Of a DNA stretch of 38,174 nucleotides, positions 15,140-22,288 are shown in pieces; position 1 is the first letter of the stretch; each line of letters opens with the position of its first letter. The position numbers were made by a program, and so were the translations under genes. The notes beneath the pieces are model-generated. The model was given only the letters and a program-made list of their open reading frames with translations, did not search any database and was not told the origin of the DNA. Source of the stretch: Treponema sp. (GTDB lineage Bacteria; Spirochaetota; Spirochaetia; Treponematales; Breznakiellaceae). The DNA lies in assembly GCA_031260245.1 (NCBI GenBank), contig JAIRKH010000089.1, positions 1-38,174 on the forward strand, read 5' to 3'.

Positions 15140-15703
15140 TCACGCTCTTCCTAATTCAAACGCCCGTTTGTTCGCGTCAATCATCCCTTGTCCTTTAGAC
15201 GCAAACATTTCCTCAATGGCTTTCTCCATGTTTTCGACGGAAATAGGGAGAAACAGAGAAGCCGCGCCCACCATAACCATGTTGACCGCCTTGGACAACC
15301 CCGCGGATTTTCCCAGAGCTACCGCATCAATAATACGGTGAATCGAGAAGCTTTCTATGCGTTTCAACACGAGCGAAATATCTGGATAATCGGGTATATT
15401 AATAAACGGCGCGTCAGCGGCTATCAATGCGCCGTCCGGCGCAAGGAAGTCTACATAACGGAGGCTTTCAAGGGGTTCCATTGAAACAATGAGGTCCGCG
15501 GAACCTCTGGGAACAAGATCGGACGCTATCGCCGCGTCCGCAATGCGGAGGTGGGATAGAACCGCGCCGCCTCTCTGCGCCATACCATGGACTTCGGACT
15601 GCCTCACGAAAAAACCGCTCCTCACCGCGGCTTTGGCAATGACCGCAGCGACGGACAAGACGCCTTGTCCACCTACCCCCGCCAAGATAACGTCTTTCTT
15701 CAT
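15140..15703 (-). CDS. iorB: Indolepyruvate:ferredoxin oxidoreductase beta subunit
   Basis: 187 residues from the ATG at 15703, which gives the family start MKKDVILAGVGGQGVLSVA. This is the gamma-type domain of 2-oxoacid:ferredoxin oxidoreductases: GVGGQGVL (9-16), VRQSEVHGMAQRGGAVLSHLRI (about 34-55), and ADLIVSMEPLESLRYVDFL. With the alpha subunit IorA it converts aryl pyruvates from aromatic amino acids to aryl-acetyl-CoA, reducing ferredoxin in the cytoplasm. iorA, usually adjacent, is not in the window. A consensus-like promoter ends 7 nt before the ATG without a usable Shine-Dalgarno. The aryl-CoA ligase paaK lies 3.4 kb away across the origin. Confidence 0.88.
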   Translation of the reverse strand: MKKDVILAGVGGQGVLSVAAVIAKAAVRSGFFVRQSEVHGMAQRGGAVLSHLRIADAAIASDLVPRGSADLIVSMEPLESLRYVDFLAPDGALIAADAPFINIPDYPDISLVLKRIESFSIHRIIDAVALGKSAGLSKAVNMVMVGAASLFLPISVENMEKAIEEMFASKGQGMIDANKRAFELGRA

Positions 15704-15709
15704 ACAGCC

Positions 15710-15739
15710 AGTATACCTTAATTGTCCATTTGTAGTCAA
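15710..15739 (-). promoter_or_regulatory. Promoter of iorB
   Basis: Minus strand TTGACT (15734-15739), 18-bp spacer, TATACT (15710-15715). The predicted start coincides with the A of the ATG at 15703. It sits in the short recF-iorB gap and so separates the two genes transcriptionally. Confidence 0.65.
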
Positions 15740-15746
15740 TAGCTTG

Positions 15747-16847
15747 TTATTTTCCCCGGCTTTCAATAAAACGCCCCTCAACGACTTGATACGCTATTGC
15801 GCCGTTTTTGCTGTAACGTTCGTAAGGTTCTTCGGGGAGAAAAGTGTAGAAAGCTTGATTATATTCGGGCATGGCTTCCATAAATCTGCGGCGTTTTTTC
15901 GGGTCTAGCTCCAGAAGCACGTCGTCTAATAGTAGAATCGGTTTCTTGGCGGTTACGGCTGAAAAACGCCGCGCCTGCGCGACGCGCAACAAGAGAGCCA
16001 ACAATCGGCGCTGTCCGGTAGAGGCGTTTCGCGCAAACTCTGCGCCTTCGCGGGTGAATAGATAACGGTCGCGGTGGGGTCCGGAGAGAGTCGCCCCAAA
16101 AGCGGCGTCGTGTTCTCGCTTCGTCTTCAAGAATTCAACCGCTTTCCCCGCATCGTCTCCGTTTTCGTCTTTCCAAGACGGAATGTAACGAATCTGGACG
16201 TTGCTTATACCTGACACCTTTTCGTAGAGCGGAGCGAATATTTCTGAAAAAAGTCTCGTCGATTCGGCTCGTTTTTTCATAATATTAACACCGTAATAGG
16301 CAAGTTGAGAATCAAGGACGTCAAGCATTGCGAAATCAGGCGACTCTTTCAACACATTGTTACGGGTTTTTAAAATCTTGCGGAAATTACGGAGGTCGTC
16401 TAAATACAATGGGTCGTAGAGGCTCTGCGTTTGGTCGAAAAACCAGCGCTTGTTTTCCGGCGGGCCTGCGGCAAACGCCATGTCCTCGTGGCAAAACACG
16501 ATACAGGGCGTTATGAAAAGTAACTCTTTGCGGTCGTCAATTTTTTTCCCATCAATGACAACGCTCTTTTTGCCATCCTCCACTTTGACTATCGTCTTTC
16601 TATTTCCATCTTCTTCAGAAATACGTTTCGCTATGACGGCGCACGAACCCTTTCCGCCGATTTTTATAAATTCGTAGTCTTTGGCGCCCCGAAAAGAAGA
16701 AGCGTAGGAAGAAAAGTAAACGGCTTCGAGGAAGTTTGTCTTTCCCTGACCATTTTCACCAATTAAGAAAACGTCGCGCGTTGAGGTATCAACTTCCGCG
16801 TCCGCTAAATTACGGAAAGAGAAAAACTGTAAAGACGCTATTCGCAT
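15747..16847 (-). CDS. recF: DNA replication and repair protein RecF
   Basis: 366 residues from the ATG at 16847, supported by GAGAGGG upstream and the family start MRIxxLxxxxFRN. An SMC-like ATPase with Walker A GENGQGKTN (residues 30-38), the signature region LSGPHRDR followed by STGQRRLLALLLRVAQA, and Walker B PILLLDDVLLELD. RecF loads RecA at stalled forks and gaps with RecO and RecR. The order dnaN-recF on one strand next to the origin is the classic replication cluster. The open frame extends 7 codons upstream to 16868 but without a better ribosome site. Confidence 0.95.
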   Translation of the reverse strand: MRIASLQFFSFRNLADAEVDTSTRDVFLIGENGQGKTNFLEAVYFSSYASSFRGAKDYEFIKIGGKGSCAVIAKRISEEDGNRKTIVKVEDGKKSVVIDGKKIDDRKELLFITPCIVFCHEDMAFAAGPPENKRWFFDQTQSLYDPLYLDDLRNFRKILKTRNNVLKESPDFAMLDVLDSQLAYYGVNIMKKRAESTRLFSEIFAPLYEKVSGISNVQIRYIPSWKDENGDDAGKAVEFLKTKREHDAAFGATLSGPHRDRYLFTREGAEFARNASTGQRRLLALLLRVAQARRFSAVTAKKPILLLDDVLLELDPKKRRRFMEAMPEYNQAFYTFLPEEPYERYSKNGAIAYQVVEGRFIESRGK

Positions 16848-16954
16848 GAGCCCTCTCTTAACGAACAAAAAAGATGTTCACAGAGCAATTTTTCTGATAA
16901 CGCCCTCCGCCGCGTCTAATGGGTTGGAACCAAACTGTTCCATAAAAAGAGACT

Positions 16955-18046
16955 CTACGGTTGCATAGGCATGACGATATGCAGACGATCGTCTTGCTGT
17001 TCGGCGTAAATCGACACTGCTTTGACGGCGTCGGTGAATTTGATGCTGATTTCTTTTTCGCTCATCACCTTGAACGGCTCTTCAATGTAATGGAAGTTCA
17101 TGGCGATGGACAGCTCCTCGCCGTCGTATCTACAGGGAATTTCTTCGTTTGCGGCGCCCAAATCGCTTTCTTCCGAAGAGATGGAAAGCACGCCCGGGGA
17201 GAGTCCTAGGTACACGCGTTTGTCGATCAGTAGAGCTACGCGGCGCAAAGCGTCAAGTAGCTCAAGACGGTTTACCGAGAAGACGTTTTCTTGGCTTTCA
17301 GGAATGACGCGCTGGTAGTTCGGAAATTGTCCTTCAATCAGGACAGACGATAGGTTGTAGACGCCGAAGCGGACAAAAATATAGCGTTCCGTAACGGCGA
17401 TGGAAATAAGCCCTTCGTCGCCGGCGCGTTTCGTGATTATGTTCAAAATCTTCGGCGGCACGATGACAGGTTCAAATGTAGGAACGTCGTCGCCAACAGT
17501 TTTTTTGATGAGCGCAAGACGTCTTCCGTCTGTTGCAACCATGTTGAGCTTGTCTTCGACTCTCTCTAAAAAGACGCCGGTCATAAAATAACGAGTTTCG
17601 TCGTCGGAAACGGCAAAGACCGTCTGTTGAATCATATCCTTGAAATCCTTTACCGGTATCGAGAAGAAATTATTCTCATTCAGTTCAGGAAATTGCGGGA
17701 AGCTGTCTGACGCAATACTTTTGAGATTATAGCGGAGCTTCCTTAAAGGCGTCTTTATGACGAGATTCGAATCAACCTGCTCGAATTCAACTTCTCCGTC
17801 CGGCAACACGTTCAACGCCCCCAAGAATTTATCGCAGAATACGGTAGTCGATCCTGGCTCTATGACGTTGACAGGTACATTCGTCTCGAAACTAACTTTA
17901 AGGTCAGTCGCTTTAATGATGAGCGAATCGTCAAAAGCCTCGATATAAATGTTCGATAGTATAGAATAGGCGTTTTTAGACGCGACAATCTCCTGCGCTA
18001 TCCCGATTTCTTTAAGCAAAACGCTTCGTTCACAGGCGAATTTCAT
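16955..18046 (-). CDS. dnaN: DNA polymerase III beta subunit (sliding clamp)
   Basis: 363 residues, normal clamp length. It begins MKFACERSVLLKEIGIAQEIVASKNAYSILSNI as beta clamps do, has the three topologically similar domains (breaks near residues 120 and 245) and ends LHIVMPMQP, matching the conserved MPM[R/Q]-like C-terminus. The ring tethers DNA polymerase III and other clients to DNA. GGAGGAA lies 6 nt before the ATG. The oriC region begins directly upstream. The gap to recF is 107 bp and shows no gene. dnaA, which usually precedes dnaN, is missing on the far side of the origin. Confidence 0.97.
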   Translation of the reverse strand: MKFACERSVLLKEIGIAQEIVASKNAYSILSNIYIEAFDDSLIIKATDLKVSFETNVPVNVIEPGSTTVFCDKFLGALNVLPDGEVEFEQVDSNLVIKTPLRKLRYNLKSIASDSFPQFPELNENNFFSIPVKDFKDMIQQTVFAVSDDETRYFMTGVFLERVEDKLNMVATDGRRLALIKKTVGDDVPTFEPVIVPPKILNIITKRAGDEGLISIAVTERYIFVRFGVYNLSSVLIEGQFPNYQRVIPESQENVFSVNRLELLDALRRVALLIDKRVYLGLSPGVLSISSEESDLGAANEEIPCRYDGEELSIAMNFHYIEEPFKVMSEKEISIKFTDAVKAVSIYAEQQDDRLHIVMPMQP

Positions 18047-18060
18047 AATGTTCCTCCATT

Positions 18061-18340
18061 CTTCTTATTATATATATTTATATATAATAGCAGTAGTAGT
18101 AGTAAGGGCTGTTCACTTGTGGATATCGTATATTATTTGTTATATTTCAAGTAATTACACTTTCCACAAATTGTTAATAACTTATGCGCGTTTTTCCACA
18201 TATTCACAATCCTTATTATTATCCACAAGATATCCACATATTATACACAACTTATACAGAGTTTTCAACAACTAATCGTAAAAAAAACGACGCTTATGTG
18301 GAAAAATCCACATAATTATCCACAAGATATCCACAAGGCG
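18061..18340. other. Chromosomal replication origin (oriC)
   Basis: An AT-rich tract (18065-18090, ATATATTTATATATAATA) is followed by TAG TAG TAG TAA (18094-18105), a GGGC block (18106-18109) and then a cluster of DnaA boxes. Boxes read by eye: minus-strand ATATCCACA (18118-18126); plus TTTTCCACA (18192-18200), TTATCCACA (18219-18227), ATATCCACA (18230-18238), TTATACACA (18241-18249), TTATACAGA (18252-18260); minus TTTTCCACA (18297-18305); plus AAATCCACA (18304-18312), TTATCCACA (18316-18324), ATATCCACA (18327-18335). The unwinding element, DnaA-trio, GC block and box have the order and strand described for the basal unwinding system of Bacillus subtilis. The position beside dnaN and recF supports the call. 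Confidence 0.88.
18219..18335 (+). repeat. Duplicated 20-bp DnaA-box pair in oriC
   Basis: TTATCCACAAGATATCCACA occurs identically at 18219-18238 and 18316-18335, 97 bp apart and in the same orientation. Each copy is a perfect DnaA box followed, 2 bp later, by a one-mismatch box. Confidence 0.9.
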
Positions 18341-18421
18341 CGCTGGTTTTCGCTATTTAGCTTGCCGATTTCGTCAAATCGGCAGTATCTTTGACGCTAT
18401 ATAATTTTTTAGGAGAAATAT

Positions 18422-18952
18422 ATGAAGACGATAACAATTTTATCCGTTTTAGCTGGCGGTTTGATAGCTTCTTGCGCCGGAAACGCTACGGCGATACAGA
18501 CTGCCGAGTCGGTTTCCACGGCGCAGGAGTCTGAAGCTTTAGGGGCTTCAGTCGAATCTCCAGTAACCTTTGATAGCGGCGTCGTGGGAATATCCTGGCG
18601 CCTATCCGTAATAAAGAAGGGCGCGGATACGATACGGGTGGACAGGACGCAACTGGAAGCCGACGGCATGGGCGGTGTGTATACCCTGCGTTTTGCCGAT
18701 GGGAATGCGGCAGGTAAGGGCGCTCCGAACAATTTCCGCGCTCCTTACAAAACCGAAGGCGCGTCGCTTTCAATTGGGCTGGCGGTTCAAACCTTGATGG
18801 CCGCCGTTAAAGAACCCGAGGTCTTGAAAGAGAACGAATTCTTTGACTATCTCGCTAATGTCAGTTCGTGGTCGCTTGCAGACGGTATTCTCACCCTTGA
18901 GGCGATGGACGCTGACGGGAACGAAACCGCGTTGTCCTTTATCGCAGAGTAA
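18422..18952 (+). CDS. META-domain lipoprotein
   Basis: 176 residues. MKTITILSVLAGGLIASC is a signal peptide with lipobox IASC (lipidation at Cys18). After a Thr/Ser/Glu-rich linker (about 20-48), residues 55-176 look like a META/HslJ-type domain: GISWRLSVIKKGADTIRVDR, VYTLRFADGNAAGKGAPNNFRAPYKTEGASLSIG, then a second half ending SLADGILTLEAMDADGNETALSF. META domains occur in secreted and lipid-anchored stress proteins without a known enzymatic activity. AGGAGAAAT precedes the ATG. A TATAAT at 18400-18405 could be its -10, but I see no good -35. It occupies the place where dnaA would be expected relative to the origin. Confidence 0.75.
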   Translation: MKTITILSVLAGGLIASCAGNATAIQTAESVSTAQESEALGASVESPVTFDSGVVGISWRLSVIKKGADTIRVDRTQLEADGMGGVYTLRFADGNAAGKGAPNNFRAPYKTEGASLSIGLAVQTLMAAVKEPEVLKENEFFDYLANVSSWSLADGILTLEAMDADGNETALSFIAE

Positions 18953-19013
18953 TTCGTCTTAAAAGCGCGCTTCTCAAAATTTTTCCCCATTTCCTCTTCA
19001 TCCAGTTCTCTGC

Positions 19014-19043
19014 TTGACACATACGCGTTGTTTATGATAAAAT
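19014..19043 (+). promoter_or_regulatory. Promoter of paaK
   Basis: TTGACA (19014-19019), 18-bp spacer, TAAAAT (19038-19043). The leader is short and carries AAAGGAA before the ATG. Confidence 0.6.
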
Positions 19044-19060
19044 AGTAGTAAAGGAAAGCT

Positions 19061-20374
19061 ATGCGATACCAATACTGGAACGAAAGAATGGAGACGCTTC
19101 CTCGCGAGCAATTGTTTACGCATCAAGTGGAACTCCTTAAATGGGCGGTTGAAAACGCCCTGCGGACGCCGTTTTACAAGGAGCGGTTGAAAAAAGCGGG
19201 TGTAAATACGCCAGACGACATTAAAAGCCTTGACGATATTCGGCGCATCCCGTTCACCACAAAATATGACTTGCGAGACGGGTTCCCTTATGGTTTTGTC
19301 AGCGTTCCGAAAGACGATATAGCGCGCCTCCACGCCTCAAGCGGCACTACAGGCGCGCCTACCACCATCTATTATACCAAAGACGACTTAACCCGATGGG
19401 CGAATTTTATGGCCCGCTCTATATACGCTACCGGTTGCAATAAGAGCGACGTTTTCCAGAATATGATAACCTATGGGCTGTTTACCGGCGGACTGGGCTT
19501 CCACGCGGGCGCGGAAGAGGTCGGTATGCTGGTCATACCGTCCGGCGCGGGCAATACGGCCCGCCAGTTTCGACTTATGAGAGACTTTGGCACGACTGTT
19601 TTGCACGCCACGCCGAGTTTTTTGCTCCATGTAGAATCCAAGATGCGCGAAGAGGGCTTTTCGTTGAACGAGCTTCGCCTCCGTAAAGCCTTTGCGGGCG
19701 CGGAACCGTATTCCGAAGACACGCGCCGCCGCATCGAGGAATTGCTCCACATCGACGTTTATAATTCCTACGGTCTGTCCGAGATGAACGGACCGGGCGT
19801 GGCGTTTGAGTGTCAATGCAAGAACGGGCTTCATTTGTGGGAAGACGGATATTTTGGCGAAATCATCAATCTTGATACGCTGGAACCCGCTCCTGACGGC
19901 GAAGTCGGCGAATTGGTAATTACGTGTCTCTGCCGCGAAGCGTCTCCGATTTTGCGTTACCGCACCCGTGATTTATCCGCGTTTTACCCAGAGCCGTGCG
20001 CGTGCGGGCGGACGCACCGTCGTCTGCATCGCATCACCGGACGTACGGACGATATGCTCATCATCAACGGCGTTAACCTTTTTCCCAGTCAAATTGAAGA
20101 GGTTATCATGTCAATGAAAGAAGTGGGCAACAATTACCTGATTGTAGTTGAGAAAGAGGGCGTTTTAGATAGATTAACCGTGAAAACCGAGGTGGGACCG
20201 GACGTTTTCTGGGACGACGCCCGTCTCTTAAACGCGCTCAAGGAAAAAATCCGCAAAACCCTGCAAGCCTCAATCAGTATCAACCCACGAGTGGAACTGC
20301 ACGAAAACGGCAGTCTTCCGGTTTCCGAAGGCAAGGCAAAGCGCGTGATTGACAGTCGCCCTAAAGACGTATGA
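19061..20374 (+). CDS. paaK: Phenylacetate-CoA ligase (aryl-acetate:CoA ligase)
   Basis: 437 residues, full-length PaaK. It activates phenylacetate or indoleacetate to the CoA thioester with ATP, giving AMP and pyrophosphate, in the cytoplasm. The AMP-binding P-loop LHASSGTTGAPT (about residues 90-101), VYNSYGLSEMNGPGVAFEC (adenine-binding), RYRTRDLSAFYPEPCACGRTHRRL (the Asp hinge with the Cys pair typical of PaaK) and GRTDDMLIINGVNLFPSQIEE are present, as is the C-terminal domain ending SEGKAKRVIDSR with the catalytic Lys. In anaerobes this enzyme often accompanies indolepyruvate oxidoreductase, and iorB is nearby. It has its own promoter. Confidence 0.93.
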   Translation: MRYQYWNERMETLPREQLFTHQVELLKWAVENALRTPFYKERLKKAGVNTPDDIKSLDDIRRIPFTTKYDLRDGFPYGFVSVPKDDIARLHASSGTTGAPTTIYYTKDDLTRWANFMARSIYATGCNKSDVFQNMITYGLFTGGLGFHAGAEEVGMLVIPSGAGNTARQFRLMRDFGTTVLHATPSFLLHVESKMREEGFSLNELRLRKAFAGAEPYSEDTRRRIEELLHIDVYNSYGLSEMNGPGVAFECQCKNGLHLWEDGYFGEIINLDTLEPAPDGEVGELVITCLCREASPILRYRTRDLSAFYPEPCACGRTHRRLHRITGRTDDMLIINGVNLFPSQIEEVIMSMKEVGNNYLIVVEKEGVLDRLTVKTEVGPDVFWDDARLLNALKEKIRKTLQASISINPRVELHENGSLPVSEGKAKRVIDSRPKDV

Positions 20375-20400
20375 CGCCGAAATAGTCGGGAGATTCTTGA

Positions 20401-20610
20401 ATGGATATAGCAATCCCTGTTAATGAATATGTTTGGAGTTTTATACAATTCTATAAAAAAGCCGTCGAAAAAGGCGCTGATTTTATGGGAGAAGATTTGG
20501 CTGAAGAAGCTGATTTGGTATGGGAAATCGCTCGTATTCTCATCGACGCATATGAAACGGCGGCGTCTCATAAAGATTTGACGACAATTAGGTATTTATA
20601 TGAGACGTAA
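20401..20610 (+). CDS. Small hypothetical protein upstream of the restriction endonuclease
   Basis: 69 residues, acidic and helical in appearance (VWSFIQFYKKAVEKGADF, then LAEEADLVWEIARILIDAYETA). Not recognised. GGGAG lies about 8 nt before the ATG. It overlaps the start of the endonuclease gene by 11 bp, so the two are probably translated together. Codon use is AT-rich like the endonuclease and unlike paaK. It could be a companion or control protein of the restriction system, or the relic of a larger gene; it has no helix-turn-helix or methyltransferase motif that I can see. Confidence 0.55.
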   Translation: MDIAIPVNEYVWSFIQFYKKAVEKGADFMGEDLAEEADLVWEIARILIDAYETAASHKDLTTIRYLYET

Positions 20611-21442
20611 TTATATTCCACATGGGACGCTCATTGAACGCAAAATATCAAATGGAAAACTCGATGGTATTCTCTTGGATTTATCGCAAAAATATAAATT
20701 ATGGGCCGAATTAAGCGGCGCGTTAAATTCTGAAAATAATGATGAATTAGAGAAAAAAGTACGCGCTTTGAACGAATATAAAAACTTTGTGGACGAGCTT
20801 ACTTATAATAAATATTTTATTATGCAAGATAAAATGTCTTCTTCAATCATGGAAGAGTTTTTATTTTATCTCTTTAAAGATATTCCGTCAATTAAGTCGA
20901 GTATAAGCGAAGGCTTAATATATATGGGTTCGGCTAACGCCTATACCGACTTATCTTTCGCGCCAAAGAACTTAAAAGATTTCTTAACGCGTCCAAATGT
21001 TTTTATCAATTATAAAAATCAGGATTTTACCATATCAAAATTGATAAAATGTACGTTTGAGTGTAACGGCGGTCAGGAGTACCGTGAAATTATCGTCCCG
21101 ACAGTCGCTGTTGAATGTAAAACGTTTATCCCTTCGACCATGCTTGGACAGTCGATTTACGAAGCGCAATTATTGAAGCAAGGTAATCCATACTCTTTGT
21201 ATATTATTGTCGCCGAACAAAACGCTTTAAGCGACGACGTTAATCTAAAAAATATACCAATAGACGAAATATTTATTCTGCGGAAACAAAAACGTAACAG
21301 CATGAAAAATAAAGTAAGCGATAAAAAACCTATTGACTATCAAGTAATAAAAGAACTCTATGATTTTGTGAAAGATTATCTTAATAAAGAATGGTTTAAC
21401 AATCAAAGAGCGACTGAGAAAGGAAGATTGATTAAATTTTAG
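20600..21442 (+). CDS. Bpu10I-type type II restriction endonuclease
   Basis: 280 residues. The C-terminal half matches what I know of the Bpu10I restriction endonuclease family (double-strand cut at CCTNAGC in the type member): VPTVAVECKTFIPSTMLGQSIYEAQLLKQGNPYSLYIIVAE, then IPIDEIFILRKQKR, then PIDYQVIKELYDFVKDYL. The PD-(D/E)xK nuclease core is visible as an acidic residue in NAYTDLSFAP and the E-x-K of VECKT. The gene is clearly AT-richer than its neighbours, with many AAA, AAT and TTA codons, which suggests horizontal transfer. No modification methyltransferase lies in the window. It overlaps the upstream small gene and is followed by an 18-codon remnant. The cognate site here cannot be deduced. 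Confidence 0.7.
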   Translation: MRRNYIPHGTLIERKISNGKLDGILLDLSQKYKLWAELSGALNSENNDELEKKVRALNEYKNFVDELTYNKYFIMQDKMSSSIMEEFLFYLFKDIPSIKSSISEGLIYMGSANAYTDLSFAPKNLKDFLTRPNVFINYKNQDFTISKLIKCTFECNGGQEYREIIVPTVAVECKTFIPSTMLGQSIYEAQLLKQGNPYSLYIIVAEQNALSDDVNLKNIPIDEIFILRKQKRNSMKNKVSDKKPIDYQVIKELYDFVKDYLNKEWFNNQRATEKGRLIKF

Positions 21443-21454
21443 GGGGGGGAATTT

Positions 21455-21511
21455 ATGTTGAACATAAACGATTCGGAATTATTGAAAAGCTATTTGAATG
21501 AATATGTGTGA
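21455..21511 (+). pseudogene. 18-codon AT-rich open frame, likely relic of a restriction-modification gene
   Basis: ATG at 21455 behind a G-run (21443-21449) that could serve as ribosome site, encoding MLNINDSELLKSYLNEYV and ending in TGA at 21509. Composition matches the endonuclease island and stops matching at the ABC permease start (21518). This looks like the 5' stub of a gene deleted when the island was trimmed, but a real micropeptide is possible. Confidence 0.35.
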
Positions 21512-21517
21512 GGGATA

Positions 21518-22288
21518 ATGCAAATCAAGCGTAATTTTTTCAGAGGTCAATCGCTCGTTGTTACTATCGTCGTCCTGTTGCTTTTATGGCGCGTTGCGGC
21601 CGCGGCGGTCAATAAGGCGTTTCTGCCTCCGCCCATTGCGGCGGGCAGGGCGTTTCTGCGCCTCGCGGAGAACGGTTCGCTTTGGCGGCACACGTCGGCG
21701 AGTCTTTTACGGCTGTTTTGGGCGATTACCGCCGGGTTTTTCCCAGCCGCCGTCTTGGGGCTTACGGCCGGGCGGTCGCCGCGACTCAACGCCCTTTTGT
21801 CGCCCCTTATCTACCTCATCCACCCGCTTCCAAAAGCGGCTTTTCTCCCCATTATTATGCTGTTTCTAGGCCTGGGAGACGCCTCGAAAGTATTCCTACT
21901 TGGCTTCACCATCTTTAGTCAGGTTCTCATCGCGGCGCGGGACGCGTCGGCGCGAGTTCCGGAGACGTCCGTCCTTGCGGTGAGGTCCATGGGCGCGGGC
22001 CCCTTTGCTGTGTTCCGCCACGTTATCCTACCGTCCGCTTTACCCGACCTCTGCACCGGCCTACGAGTGAGCCTCGGAACCGCAACCGCGGTCCTATTCC
22101 TTGCGGAAACCTTTGCTACAGACGCCGGACTCGGTTATCTGATAGTGGACGCCTGGACGCGGGTCGCGTATCCAGAGATGTTTGCGGCGATTCTTTCGTT
22201 GAGCTTGCTCGGACTTTTGCTTTTTGGCGCGGTTGACGTATTGGAGAGAATTATATGCCCATGGAGGAAAAAAGGAGGGGCGCTGTGA
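21518..22288 (+). CDS. ABC transporter permease (SsuC/TauC-type)
   Basis: 256 residues with about six membrane segments. The N-terminal FLPPPIAAGRAFLRLAENGSLWRHTSASLLRLFWAITAGF and the cytoplasmic loop VLAVRSMGAGPFAVFRHVILPSALPDLCTGLRVSLG (the EAA-type motif that docks the ATPase) are typical of nitrate/sulfonate/taurine and thiamine-precursor permeases. No ATPase or substrate-binding protein gene adjoins it, so the transporter must draw on partners elsewhere or be incomplete. GTGA overlap with folP suggests translational coupling. The substrate cannot be inferred. Confidence 0.88.
   Translation: MQIKRNFFRGQSLVVTIVVLLLLWRVAAAAVNKAFLPPPIAAGRAFLRLAENGSLWRHTSASLLRLFWAITAGFFPAAVLGLTAGRSPRLNALLSPLIYLIHPLPKAAFLPIIMLFLGLGDASKVFLLGFTIFSQVLIAARDASARVPETSVLAVRSMGAGPFAVFRHVILPSALPDLCTGLRVSLGTATAVLFLAETFATDAGLGYLIVDAWTRVAYPEMFAAILSLSLLGLLLFGAVDVLERIICPWRKKGGAL

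Noticed and set aside
18061-18340. Repeated TCCACA units as a CRISPR-like array
   Set aside because: The units are 9-bp DnaA boxes with irregular spacing and both orientations; no repeat-spacer structure.
18364-18383. Perfect 8-bp hairpin GCCGATTT/AAATCGGC as a terminator or sigma-28 site
   Set aside because: No T-run follows on either strand, and no TAAA lies 15 bp upstream of GCCGATTT; it may simply be part of the origin's right edge.
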